A DNA stretch of 64,000 bases from Nocardia flavorosea (GTDB lineage Bacteria > Actinomycetota > Actinomycetes > Mycobacteriales > Mycobacteriaceae), in assembly GCF_015477805.1 (NCBI RefSeq), contig NZ_JADLQL010000007.1:62001-126000 (forward strand), read 5' to 3'. Position numbers and translations under genes: made by a program. Shown here piece after piece: positions 24,773 through 33,460 of this stretch (its first letter is position 1; the number at the start of each line of letters is the position of its first letter). The notes under the pieces are model-generated. The model was not told the DNA's origin. It was given only the letters and a program-made list of their open reading frames with translations, and did no database searches.

Positions 24773-25732
24773 ATGTTCATCCGTCGCCGTCATACCCTGG
24801 CCGCCGTACTCGCCGGCCTGGCGCTTACGCTGTCCGCCTGTTCCGGCTCCGATTCCGAAGCGCTGAACGAAAAGGGCTTCCCCGAAACCCTGACGCTCGC
24901 CGCCATCCCGGCCGAGAACTCCACCGATCTGAAAGCCAGCTACGAGCCGGTGATCGCCCTGCTGGAGCGCGAAACCGGATCGAAGATCGACTTCGTGCAG
25001 GCCTCCGACTACGCGGGGGTGATCGAGGGACTCATCGCCGGCAATGTGGATCTCACGTTCTTCGGCCCGTTCGGCTATGTCGTGGCCGGGGTGAACGGCG
25101 CGGAGATGACACCGCTGGGCGCGGTGGTGCAGGACAAGGGCACACCGCCGGGCTACCAGTCCTACGGCCTCGCCCGAGCCGACAACGACCAGATCAACGA
25201 ACTCGCGGACTTCAAGGGCAAGAAGGTCTGCTTCGTCGATCCCGGTTCGACGTCCGGATTCCTCTACCCGACAGCCGGTTTGATCGAGAACGAGGTGATC
25301 GCCTCCGGGGCGGAATCGGACCTCTCGGCCGGTCTGGCGCCGATCTACGCCGGCGGTCACGACGCCTCCGCGATGGCCATCGCGTCCGGTGACTGTGATG
25401 CCGGATTCGCCTTCGACACCATGGTCGACAAAACCATGATCGAGAAGGGCGATCTGGAACCGGGCGAACTGAAAACGGTGTGGAAATCGGAGACCATCGC
25501 CGGTTCGGTGTTCGCCGCGAACAACGATCTCGGCGCCGAAGCCGTCGGCAAACTGAAGACCGTTTTCACCGAGAAGGTCAACGCCGACTACATGCTGGGC
25601 GAAGGTCTGTGCACGGGCGACTGCCGGTTCACCGACGAACGCGTGTGGGGTGTCGTGCCCGCCACCGACGCCGACTACGACGGCGTACGCCACGTCTGTG
25701 AAGTAACCGGCTCCGAGAAATGCAAGGGCTGA
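24773..25732 (+). CDS. phnD: Phosphonate ABC transporter substrate-binding lipoprotein PhnD
   Basis: The 319-residue lipoprotein has a basic N-terminus, a hydrophobic stretch and a lipobox (LALTLSAC). PhnD features are LTLAAIPAENSTDLKASYEPVIALLERETG, the binding segment VDLTFFGPFGYVVA, FVDPGSTSGFLYPTAGL and GDCDAGFAFDTMVDKTM. It captures phosphonate, phosphite or a related anion outside the membrane and hands it to PhnE. It is followed by phnC after 4 bases. Which ligand it prefers cannot be read from sequence. Confidence 0.92.
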   Translation: MFIRRRHTLAAVLAGLALTLSACSGSDSEALNEKGFPETLTLAAIPAENSTDLKASYEPVIALLERETGSKIDFVQASDYAGVIEGLIAGNVDLTFFGPFGYVVAGVNGAEMTPLGAVVQDKGTPPGYQSYGLARADNDQINELADFKGKKVCFVDPGSTSGFLYPTAGLIENEVIASGAESDLSAGLAPIYAGGHDASAMAIASGDCDAGFAFDTMVDKTMIEKGDLEPGELKTVWKSETIAGSVFAANNDLGAEAVGKLKTVFTEKVNADYMLGEGLCTGDCRFTDERVWGVVPATDADYDGVRHVCEVTGSEKCKG

Positions 25733-25736
25733 TCCG

Positions 25737-26555
25737 ATGCCTCCCGCGCCGCACCGTCCCACCGTCGCCGGGGACGACACCGTCATCTCCGCGCAGGCAG
25801 TCACCAAGAAATTCGGCGAAACCACCGCGCTCGACGCCGTGTCGTTCGATGTGCAGCGCAGCGAAATGGTCGTCCTGCTCGGTCTTTCCGGTTCCGGGAA
25901 ATCGACCCTGCTGCGTTGTCTCAACGGCCTGCACCCGGTGAGTTCGGGCCGGATCGAGGTCGGCGGGACCCGTGTGGACCTCGCCTCCGGGGCCCACCTG
26001 CGCGCCCTGCGGCGCGAGGTGGGCTTCGTCTTTCAGCAGTTCAACCTGGTCGGGCGGCTCAGCTGCCTGGAGAACGTGCTCATCGGCGGGCTCGGCCGGA
26101 TCGCGCTGCCCCGCTACGGAGCGCTCACCTACCCGAAACGGATGCGGGCCGAGGCGCTGGCGCACCTGGACCGGGTCGGGCTGGCCGATCTCGCCGAACG
26201 CCGCGCCGATACGCTCTCCGGCGGCCAGCAGCAGCGGGTCGCGATCGCGCGCACCCTCATGCAGCAGCCCAAGGTGCTGCTCGCCGACGAACCCGTCGCC
26301 TCGCTCGATCCCGAGAACGCGGGCGTGGTGATGGATCTGCTGTTCCGTGTGTGCATCGAGGAGAAACTGACGGTGCTGTGCACCCTGCACCAGGTGGATC
26401 TGGCGATGGGCTGGGCGCACCGGCTGATCGGGTTGCGGGGCGGGGCGAAGGTGCTCGACCGGCCCGCGGTGGGGTTGTCCCGCGCCGAGGTCATGGAGAT
26501 CTATCAGCGGGTCGAACCGGTGGCGGCCGGGACGAAATCGGTCGGGCCACGATGA
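25737..26555 (+). CDS. phnC: Phosphonate ABC transporter ATPase PhnC
   Basis: This 272-residue ABC ATPase has Walker A GLSGSGKST, the Q-loop in VGFVFQQFNLVGRL, signature LSGGQQQRVAIA, Walker B KVLLADEPVASLDPE and the switch His in LCTLHQVDLAM. The spacing and the FNLVGRLSCLENVLIGGLG segment are typical of PhnC. It energises uptake through the fused permease. Its stop overlaps the phnE start by ATGA, so the ATPase and permease are translationally coupled. Confidence 0.93.
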   Translation: MPPAPHRPTVAGDDTVISAQAVTKKFGETTALDAVSFDVQRSEMVVLLGLSGSGKSTLLRCLNGLHPVSSGRIEVGGTRVDLASGAHLRALRREVGFVFQQFNLVGRLSCLENVLIGGLGRIALPRYGALTYPKRMRAEALAHLDRVGLADLAERRADTLSGGQQQRVAIARTLMQQPKVLLADEPVASLDPENAGVVMDLLFRVCIEEKLTVLCTLHQVDLAMGWAHRLIGLRGGAKVLDRPAVGLSRAEVMEIYQRVEPVAAGTKSVGPR

Positions 26556-28144
26556 GTGCCCTGCTCGCCCCACCCCGGACGGCCGCGAAACCACCGGTAC
26601 CGAATACGATTCGCGCCGTAGTGCTGCGGACCTGCGCCGCAGCCGCGGTTCTGGCCACGCTGGCCGGTGCCTGGTACATCGACTTCGCGCCCGCCACCCT
26701 CATCGACGGTCTCGACGAGATCGCCGCACTACTGGAACGGATGCTGCCGCCGCGGCTCGACGACCCCGGCCGCATCTCCGCCCTCGCCGTCGAAACCCTG
26801 CTGATGGCGGTACTCGGCACCGTACTGGCCGCGCTGGTCTCGGTGCCGCTGGCGTTCCTCGCCGCCCGTAACACCACCCCTCATCCCGTGGTCTACGGTG
26901 CGGCGAGGGGCGTCATCACGTTCTGCCGGGCAATGCCCGATCTGCTGTTCGCGGCATTGTTCGTCCGCGCACTCGGCATCGGTGTGCTGCCCGGCATTCT
27001 GGCGCTGGCGCTGCATTCGATCGGAATGCTCGGCAAACTGTTCGCCGACGCCATCGAACAGACCGATCCGGGCCCGCGGGAAGCGGTCCGCGCGACCGGC
27101 GCCGGATACTTCCCGGAGATGTCGAACGCCGTTGTTCCGCAGGCGATCCCCTCCTGGATCAGCACTTTCGTCTACCGCATCGATATCAACCTGCGGATGT
27201 CGGTGGTCCTCGGATTCGTCGGCGCGGGCGGTATCGGTTTCGCCCTGCAGGACGCGCTGCGCGGTCTGATCTACCCGCGCGCGCTCGGCATCGTCGCCGT
27301 GATCCTGGTGATCATCGCGGCCATGGAAGTGCTCACCATCGTCATCCGCCGCACCCTGCTCACGCCCTCGAAGGCGGGTCCGCGCCGGGACCGGTCGACG
27401 CGATTCGTCTTCGGCGCGCTGCTCGCCGGCACCTGTCTCGTCTCGCTGGTGGTCCTCGATATCGACCCGTTCGCGCTGCTGACCTGGCCGTGGCCTTCGT
27501 TCGAGGTCTTCGGCCGGATGTTCCCGCCGGACTTCGGCGCACTCGGCGCCGACCTGTTCGACGCCGCCGTCCAGACCATCGCCATCGGTCTGGTGGCGAC
27601 CGCGATCGGGGTGGTGCTCTCGATTCCACTCGGCATTCTCGGCGCGGCCAACGTGTCCCCGCATCCGGCGTTGTACTGGGTCGCCCGGGCCTGGATCCTG
27701 GTGGTTCGCGCGGTTCCGGAACTGATCATCGCCGTCGTCTTCGTCGCCGCGCTCGGGCTCGGGCCCATCGCCGGAACATGCGCACTGGCCATCGGCTCGA
27801 TCGGATTCCTCGGCAAACTCGTCGCCGATGCGGTGGAGGAGATCGACCCCGGGCCGGCGGAAGCGGTCCGGGCAGTCGGTGGCGGATGGTGGAAAACCTT
27901 GTTCGCCGCAGTCATCCCGCAGGCCGTACCGGCTTTGATCGGTTCCGGCCTCTATCTGCTCGACGTCAATATCCGCACCTCCACGGTGCTGGGCATCGTG
28001 GGTGCCGGTGGTATCGGATTCCTGCTGTTCGAAGCCATCCGGACGCTGAACTTCGATATTGCGGGCGCGATCGTGCTGGTCGTGTTCGTCATCGTCTACA
28101 CCATCGAAAGGCTTTCCGGATGGATACGCTCACTCGTCGTCTGA
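26552..28144 (+). CDS. phnE: Fused double phosphonate permease PhnE-PhnE
   Basis: The 530-residue protein contains two complete PhnE permease domains in tandem. Each has the ATPase-coupling EAA-type motif: DPGPREAVRATGAGYFPEM about residue 180 and DPGPAEAVRAVGGGWWKTL about residue 440. Each also has a RMSVVLGFVGAGGIGF or RTSTVLGIVGAGGIGF segment. The two halves are joined by a short basic linker (TPSKAGPRRDRSTR). A single chain could thus form the whole transmembrane channel instead of a homodimer. It overlaps phnC by 4 bases and the dehydrogenase by 25. Confidence 0.9.
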   Translation: MSALLAPPRTAAKPPVPNTIRAVVLRTCAAAAVLATLAGAWYIDFAPATLIDGLDEIAALLERMLPPRLDDPGRISALAVETLLMAVLGTVLAALVSVPLAFLAARNTTPHPVVYGAARGVITFCRAMPDLLFAALFVRALGIGVLPGILALALHSIGMLGKLFADAIEQTDPGPREAVRATGAGYFPEMSNAVVPQAIPSWISTFVYRIDINLRMSVVLGFVGAGGIGFALQDALRGLIYPRALGIVAVILVIIAAMEVLTIVIRRTLLTPSKAGPRRDRSTRFVFGALLAGTCLVSLVVLDIDPFALLTWPWPSFEVFGRMFPPDFGALGADLFDAAVQTIAIGLVATAIGVVLSIPLGILGAANVSPHPALYWVARAWILVVRAVPELIIAVVFVAALGLGPIAGTCALAIGSIGFLGKLVADAVEEIDPGPAEAVRAVGGGWWKTLFAAVIPQAVPALIGSGLYLLDVNIRTSTVLGIVGAGGIGFLLFEAIRTLNFDIAGAIVLVVFVIVYTIERLSGWIRSLVV

Positions 28145-29133
28145 CCCGCGCGGCCGTCTGGTCCGCCGACGGGGTGCAGGTCCGTGCGGTCGAGCTACCC
28201 GCCCCGGGCCCCGGGGAACTACTGGTCCGGGTCGACTTGGCCACCGTCTGCGGTAGCGATCTGCACACCGTCTCCGGGCGGCGTCCGGCGCCGTCACCGT
28301 CGATCCTCGGACACGAGGCGGTCGGGCATGTGGTGGCCGCGGGCCCCGGTGCCGACCGTACCCTCGGCGAGCGGATCGTCTGGTCGGTCACCGCCACCTG
28401 CGGCCGGTGTGGGCGCTGCCGGCGCGGCTTCACCGCCAAATGCGAACAGGTCCGCAAGGTCGGGCACGAGGCGTTCACGGGGGACTGGCCGCTGTCCGGC
28501 GGATACGCCGAACATATTCTGCTCCCCGCCGGCGTCACCACGGTCCCGGTCCCGGAGCAGATTCCCGACGCGGTCGCCGCACCCGCCGGATGCGCGACGG
28601 CGACCGTCATGGCGGTGCTCGAGGCCGCCGGCGATATGGCAGGTCGCCGCGTTCTGATCTGTGGTGCGGGCATGCTCGGCATCACCGCTGTCGGAGCCTG
28701 TACCGAACGAGGAGCGGAGGTGCTGATCAGTGACCCGCATCCGCAGCGACAGCACCTTGCGGCGCGATTCGGCGCGACCCCGGACCCCGGTGGGACGGTG
28801 GATATCGCCCTGGACTTCTCCGGTTCACCCGACGCCGTGGCAGGCGCTCTCGCCCGCCTCGACCTCGGCGGACGGCTGGTGCTCGCCGGTTCGGTGACCC
28901 CCGGCCCCGACATCGCACTCGACCCGGAGGCCGTGGTCCGCGGCTGGCTGACCATAACCGGTGTGCACAACTACGAACCCCGCCATCTGATCCGCGCCGT
29001 GGAATTCCTGACCCGCACCACCCGGACACTGCCGTGGCCGGACCTGGTCGCCGAACCGGTCGAGCTGGTCGCGATCGGCACCGTCTTGCAGCCGCTGCCA
29101 CGAACGGTTCTCCGTGCTGCTATCGCACCGTGA
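28120..29133 (+). CDS. Phosphonate-associated zinc alcohol dehydrogenase
   Basis: This 337-residue medium-chain dehydrogenase has the catalytic zinc site (ATVCGSDLHTVSG, then GHEAVGHVV), and the structural zinc cysteines in SVTATCGRCGRCRRGFTAKCEQV. The cofactor loop is VLICGAGMLGITAVGACTERGAEVLISD. It resembles the phosphonate-catabolism-associated group (TIGR03366 type). It would oxidise an alcohol or hydroxyphosphonate produced from the imported compound. The 25-base overlap with phnE shows it belongs to the operon. Substrate and reaction order relative to the hydrolase are unknown. Confidence 0.85.
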   Translation: MDTLTRRLTRAAVWSADGVQVRAVELPAPGPGELLVRVDLATVCGSDLHTVSGRRPAPSPSILGHEAVGHVVAAGPGADRTLGERIVWSVTATCGRCGRCRRGFTAKCEQVRKVGHEAFTGDWPLSGGYAEHILLPAGVTTVPVPEQIPDAVAAPAGCATATVMAVLEAAGDMAGRRVLICGAGMLGITAVGACTERGAEVLISDPHPQRQHLAARFGATPDPGGTVDIALDFSGSPDAVAGALARLDLGGRLVLAGSVTPGPDIALDPEAVVRGWLTITGVHNYEPRHLIRAVEFLTRTTRTLPWPDLVAEPVELVAIGTVLQPLPRTVLRAAIAP

Positions 29134-29384
29134 CACCGCCGCGGAGCCATGATCGCGAGGTGCGGCGGCGGGGAATCCGCGGCTTCGTGGACAGTTCGGA
29201 CGGCACTCGGGCACGCCCTACCAATTATCGGCCCCGAAGGGGGGCCGATCAGGTCGATAGCGGAACGAGTTCCTGGATCACCTTCACCTGGTGCGCGGTG
29301 CGCTGAATCGTGATTTCCGAGTTGCGCTCATCGGGCGCGCGGGCTGCGATGTTGGACTACCCTGAGCACGCGTTACGGAAAGCG

Positions 29385-29400
29385 TTACCCACCTGGGTAA
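29385..29400. promoter_or_regulatory. TTACC-N6-GGTAA inverted repeat upstream of NTF2-fold gene
   Basis: TTACCCACCTGGGTAA has 6-bp arms (TTACCC/GGGTAA) with a 4-base centre. It ends 18 bases before the ATG of the NTF2-fold gene at 29419, close enough to overlap its promoter. It is the second of three such repeats in the window. Confidence 0.5.
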
Positions 29401-29418
29401 TTCGGCAAGGAGAGGTTG

Positions 29419-29802
29419 ATGGCGGTACGGAAACTGGCGGAGGAATACTACGGGCTCATCGACGCCGGGCGGCTGGACGAGGCCACCGCGTTGATGACCG
29501 ATGACGTGAAGCTGACCTTCGCGAACGCCGAACCGGTAACCGGCCGGGACGCGGCCACCGCGTCCATCCAGTACGTACTCGACCAGACCACGAAGATCGA
29601 ACACAAGGTGGTGCACTGGATCGAACCGCATCCGGCCACCGACGGTGTCACCGAGGTGATGTTCGAGATCCGGATCCACTACTGGCTGAAGAGCGGTAAA
29701 GAGGTCGAGATCCCGGGCGCGGTGTACGCGTCGGTGAACGCGGACAACAAGTTCACCGAGCAGCGTCTCTACGGTGATCTCACCGAGGTATTCACCGGCT
29801 GA
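29419..29802 (+). CDS. NTF2-fold (SnoaL-like) protein
   Basis: The 127-residue protein has the SnoaL-like pattern AEEYYGLIDAGRLDEATALMTDDVKLTFANAEPVTGRDAATASIQYVL. Paired strands follow: KIEHKVVHWIEPHPATDGVTEVMFEIRIHYWL and GAVYASVNADNKFTEQRLYGDL. AAGGAGAG precedes ATG 29419. Function is unknown; the pocket residues do not match an enzyme I can name. It is monocistronic, with a TTACC/GGTAA repeat at its promoter and a strong terminator behind it. Confidence 0.75.
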   Translation: MAVRKLAEEYYGLIDAGRLDEATALMTDDVKLTFANAEPVTGRDAATASIQYVLDQTTKIEHKVVHWIEPHPATDGVTEVMFEIRIHYWLKSGKEVEIPGAVYASVNADNKFTEQRLYGDLTEVFTG

Positions 29803-29816
29803 TTCCGCCTTGGCGC

Positions 29817-29850
29817 AGGCAGCCCCGGGCGAATGAGTCCGGGGCTGCCT
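29817..29850. terminator. Bidirectional intrinsic terminator
   Basis: A perfect 12-bp stem, AGGCAGCCCCGG (29817-29828) with CCGGGGCTGCCT (29839-29850), closes a 10-base loop and is followed by GTTTTG on the plus strand. It lies between the convergent NTF2-fold gene and the GT39 gene, so it can serve both. Confidence 0.85.
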
Positions 29851-29859
29851 GTTTTGCGG

Positions 29860-31941
29860 CTATTTCGGTGCTGTCAGGTCGTAGACCGTGACGCCGTCCA
29901 CTTCCTGCGCGGTGAAATGCTCTTGCACCCACTGCGTGATTTCCGAACCGGTTCCGCTGCGCCCACCCGGGCCGCCGCCATTACCGCCGAGGAAGTAGTG
30001 GATCTGCCCGGATTCGACGTACTGCCGGAACTGTTCCAGCGTGGGCGAGGGATCGCTGCCGTTGAACCCGCCGATCGGCATGATCGGCTCCGCGGTGGCC
30101 AGCTGGTATCCGACCGCGCTGTTGGATGCCACGGTGGCCGCCGCCCAGGTGTAGGCATCGGCGTTTTCCGTCAGCAACGCCACCAGGGCGTCGCTCGGTT
30201 CGCTCGCACCCATCACGCCACCGCCGGGGCCACCGCCCATACCGCCGGGAGGACCCATCCCGTCGCCCGGCCCGCCGTCATCCGCGGTCCTGCTGTTGCC
30301 CGGGGCCACGCCGGTTGCACCGCCCGGCCCGCCGTCGATACGGCCGGTAGCGCCGGAGCCGCCGATCCCGGTGCCGCCGGGCGCAGCGGACCTATCGGCC
30401 GCCGCGCCCGGTCCGCCGTCGTCGTGCCGGTTGCCCGGCGGTCGCATACCGCCGAACATCCCGGAGTCCGGTCCGGCAGTCGGGATCGGACCACTATGCC
30501 CGGAATTCAGTGTGTCGACGGTGAATGCGATCGGTCCGGCCAAGCCGACCGTCGCGGCGAGCAGGGCGGCCGGCACCGCGGCACGACGGGGGAGCGGTAG
30601 CAGCAGCGACAAAGTCGCGACGATGCCGCAGACCAGGACGGACCAACGCAGCCACGGCAGGAAATCCGTGGTGCGCGACAGCAGCATCCACGCGGTCGCA
30701 GCGGTCAGGCCGACCGCAGTCGCCGCCAGGACCCGCACCCACCAGCGTGATCTGTTGCGCCAGAACAACACCGAACCGATACCCACCAGCGCGGCGATCG
30801 CGGGCGCCAGCGCCACCGTGTAGTACTGGTGGAAAATTCCCGCCATGAAACTGAACACGAGCCCGGTGACCAGCAACCAGCCGGCCCACAGCAGCACCTG
30901 TGCTCGCGCAGAGTCGGTGCGTGCGGCCCGGCCGCGCAACAGCAAGCCCGCGACCAGCGCGATCAGTGCCGCCGGAAGCAACCAGGCGATCTGCCCGCCC
31001 TGGGCCTGGTCGAACATCCGGGCTATCCCGGTCTGCCCCCACATTCCATTTCCGCCCGGCGGTAATTCGCCCCCTGGGCCGACGCTTCCGGTCTCGTTGC
31101 CGTTCAACCGGCCCAGCCCGTTGTAGCCGAGCGTGAGCTCGATAATCGAATTGTTCTGCGATCCACCGATATAGGGCCGGGAATCGGCCGGCCACAATTC
31201 CACGGTCAGCAGCCACCAACCGGCCGCGACGACCATGGCCGCGCCCGCGGCGAGCAACTGCGCGATCCGCTTACCGAGCTTCGGCGGACCCGCGAACAGG
31301 TACACCAGCGTGAGTACCGGCACCACCAGCATGACCTGCAACTGTTTTGCCAGGAATCCGAAACCGATGCAGGCGCCGGTGAGCACAAGCCAGCGCCAGC
31401 GGCCGTCGTCCAGTGCGCGTGTCATCGCCCACACCGCGGCGACCATCAGCAACACCAGCAGCGCATCGGGATTGTTGAACCGGAACATGAGGGCGAAAAC
31501 CGGTGTCACCGCAGCGACGAGACCGGCGATCAGCCCCGCCGCGGGGCCGGACGAACGCCGGACGGTGGCCCAGAGCAGCGCTACCGTCGCCGAACCCAGC
31601 AGGACCTGCGGAACCAGCATGCTCCAGTTGTTCAACCCGAACATCCGGACCGACAGCTCCATCACCCACAGCGAGGCAGGCGGTTTGTCCACGGTGATGG
31701 AATTCGCGGCATCGGAGGAGCCGAAGAAGAACGCCTTCCACGATTGCGAACCGGCCTGGACGGCAGCGGAATAGAAGGAGTTCGCCCAGCCGTTCGCGCT
31801 CAAGTTGTACAGGTAGGACAGTCCGGTGGCGAGCAGTAGTACCGCCAGCGCCGGGTACTCCCAGCGGCCGGCACGTGCGGGGCCGGAACCGGCGGCTTCG
31901 GCGGTTTCGGCGGTCAGGGATGGAACGACGGTGAGGGTCAT
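29860..31941 (-). CDS. GT39/ArnT-like membrane glycosyltransferase with Gly-rich insert
   Basis: The 693-residue polytopic protein belongs to the PMT/ArnT-like group that moves sugars from polyprenyl phosphate carriers to acceptors outside the membrane. The first loop has SFYSAAVQAGSQSWKAFFFG and ITVDKPPASLWVMELSVRMFG, the typical DKPP segment. Many helices follow. After the last helix (near residue 525) is a Gly/Pro-rich low-complexity stretch of about 100 residues (GGMGPPGGMGGGPGGGVMG and similar). A compact extracellular domain then ends the protein. The stop of the GT2 gene overlaps this start (ATGA). The pair probably forms a lipid-linked sugar pathway. Confidence 0.85.
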   Translation of the reverse strand: MTLTVVPSLTAETAEAAGSGPARAGRWEYPALAVLLLATGLSYLYNLSANGWANSFYSAAVQAGSQSWKAFFFGSSDAANSITVDKPPASLWVMELSVRMFGLNNWSMLVPQVLLGSATVALLWATVRRSSGPAAGLIAGLVAAVTPVFALMFRFNNPDALLVLLMVAAVWAMTRALDDGRWRWLVLTGACIGFGFLAKQLQVMLVVPVLTLVYLFAGPPKLGKRIAQLLAAGAAMVVAAGWWLLTVELWPADSRPYIGGSQNNSIIELTLGYNGLGRLNGNETGSVGPGGELPPGGNGMWGQTGIARMFDQAQGGQIAWLLPAALIALVAGLLLRGRAARTDSARAQVLLWAGWLLVTGLVFSFMAGIFHQYYTVALAPAIAALVGIGSVLFWRNRSRWWVRVLAATAVGLTAATAWMLLSRTTDFLPWLRWSVLVCGIVATLSLLLPLPRRAAVPAALLAATVGLAGPIAFTVDTLNSGHSGPIPTAGPDSGMFGGMRPPGNRHDDGGPGAAADRSAAPGGTGIGGSGATGRIDGGPGGATGVAPGNSRTADDGGPGDGMGPPGGMGGGPGGGVMGASEPSDALVALLTENADAYTWAAATVASNSAVGYQLATAEPIMPIGGFNGSDPSPTLEQFRQYVESGQIHYFLGGNGGGPGGRSGTGSEITQWVQEHFTAQEVDGVTVYDLTAPK

Positions 31942-33191
31942 CGGGCGGCCTCCGCGGTGAGCGGCGCGCGCCGGGCCGGATCGCGGAACACCCAGCGCAG
32001 TCCGACGAAACGCATCAGGGTCGCGATCAGATTCGCAACCACCAGGACGAGTAGTTCGAGGTGTACGGGCGCCGCGGGCGCCCAACGATGCAGCGCGAAC
32101 AGCGAACCGCCGGTCACCAGCAGGCCGAACCCGAATATCAGCAGCCCCTGGAACTGATGCGACACCATACCGCTCTGTCCGCGTACCCCGAAGGTGAATG
32201 CGCGGTTGACGGCGGTATTCGCCACCGCCGTGATGAGCAGCGCCGCGAAGTTCGCGACCTGCGGGCCGGTCACCGGCTGCATCAGCAGATAGAGCAGCAC
32301 ATAAGCGAGTGTGGAACCGGTACCGACCAGCGCGAACCTGATCAACTGCCCGATCATGCCCAACGGCACCCCCGGGACCAGCGGTTCCCGGCCTACCGCG
32401 CGGCGTAGTTCGGCCAGCGGTAACGACCCGGTGGCCAATGCCCGGCCCATCCGCCAGATCCCCTGCAGATCCTTGCGGGCGGTATCGACGATATCCACCC
32501 GGCTGTCGGGATCATCGATCCAATCCACCGGAATCTCATGGATGCGCAGCCCGGCCCGTTCGGCCAGCACCAGCAGTTCGGTATCGAAGAACCATTCGCC
32601 GTCTTCGACCAGCGGCAGCAGTGTGCGCGCCACCTCTGTGCGCATGGCTTTGAAGCCACATTGGGCGTCGGAGAATCGGGTCCGCAGCGATGCCTTCAAC
32701 AGCAGGTTGTAGCAGCGGGAGATGAATTCGCGTTTCGGTCCGCGCACCACCCGGGAGCCGGTGATCAGCCGGGTTCCGACCGCCAGATCGGAATGGCCGG
32801 AGACCAACGGTGCGACCAGTGGCAGCAGGGCGTCGAGATCGGTCGACAGATCGACATCCATATAGGCGACGACCTGAGCGTCCGACTCCTGCCACACGGT
32901 TCGCAGGGCCCGGCCGCGGCCCTTGGCGGCGAGATGCACGACGCGTACATCGTCGAGTTCGGCGGCGAGCAGTTCGGCCACCGCCGGCGTGGCATCGGTG
33001 CTGGCGTTATCGGCGACGGTGATCCGGGCGGGGAAAGGGAATCCGCTGCCCAGATATTCGTGCAGGCGGCGCACACAGACGCCGAGGTCGGTCTCTTCGT
33101 TGTACACGGGGACGACCACATCCAGCACGGGGGGCGATGATGGGCCGTCGACTTGTTCCGCCGCTCCGGCGACGGTCACGGTCTCGGTCAT
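31938..33191 (-). CDS. GT2 polyprenyl-phosphate glycosyltransferase fused to a GtrA domain
   Basis: The 417-residue protein has an N-terminal GT2 domain of the dolichyl-phosphate glucosyl/mannosyl transferase type: VLDVVVPVYNEETDLGVCV, ITVADNASTDATP, AYMDVDLSTDLDAL (the DxD-like metal site) and GFKAMR. From about residue 285 it is a GtrA-like four-helix domain (LIRFALVGTGSTLAYVLLYLL...NTAVNRAFTFGVRG). GT2 would make the polyprenyl-phosphate sugar and GtrA would help it cross the membrane. The GT39 enzyme encoded next would then use it. ATG 33191 is chosen at the start of the conserved part. Confidence 0.87.
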   Translation of the reverse strand: MTETVTVAGAAEQVDGPSSPPVLDVVVPVYNEETDLGVCVRRLHEYLGSGFPFPARITVADNASTDATPAVAELLAAELDDVRVVHLAAKGRGRALRTVWQESDAQVVAYMDVDLSTDLDALLPLVAPLVSGHSDLAVGTRLITGSRVVRGPKREFISRCYNLLLKASLRTRFSDAQCGFKAMRTEVARTLLPLVEDGEWFFDTELLVLAERAGLRIHEIPVDWIDDPDSRVDIVDTARKDLQGIWRMGRALATGSLPLAELRRAVGREPLVPGVPLGMIGQLIRFALVGTGSTLAYVLLYLLMQPVTGPQVANFAALLITAVANTAVNRAFTFGVRGQSGMVSHQFQGLLIFGFGLLVTGGSLFALHRWAPAAPVHLELLVLVVANLIATLMRFVGLRWVFRDPARRAPLTAEAAR

Positions 33192-33460
33192 ATCGACCAG
33201 AGTCGACCGGCGCGCTGGGGCCGGGCTCCAGCGAACCATGGAGGTTGCTGGGAGCGTCTATCGACGCCCTGGTCCGGGAGGCGGTGGGCGAATCCGGTGA
33301 TGTTGCCGGACCCGGCGGCACCACCGGGCACGGTTCGGCTGGGCGCCGATGCATCGGCGGCTCGGCTACGGGACAGATGGAACCTCGTTGTTCTCGTCAC
33401 GCCGTTGTGGTGCTGCTCCGTAACGCCCTCAGTATGCGCGCGGGCACCGACAAGTTCGGG

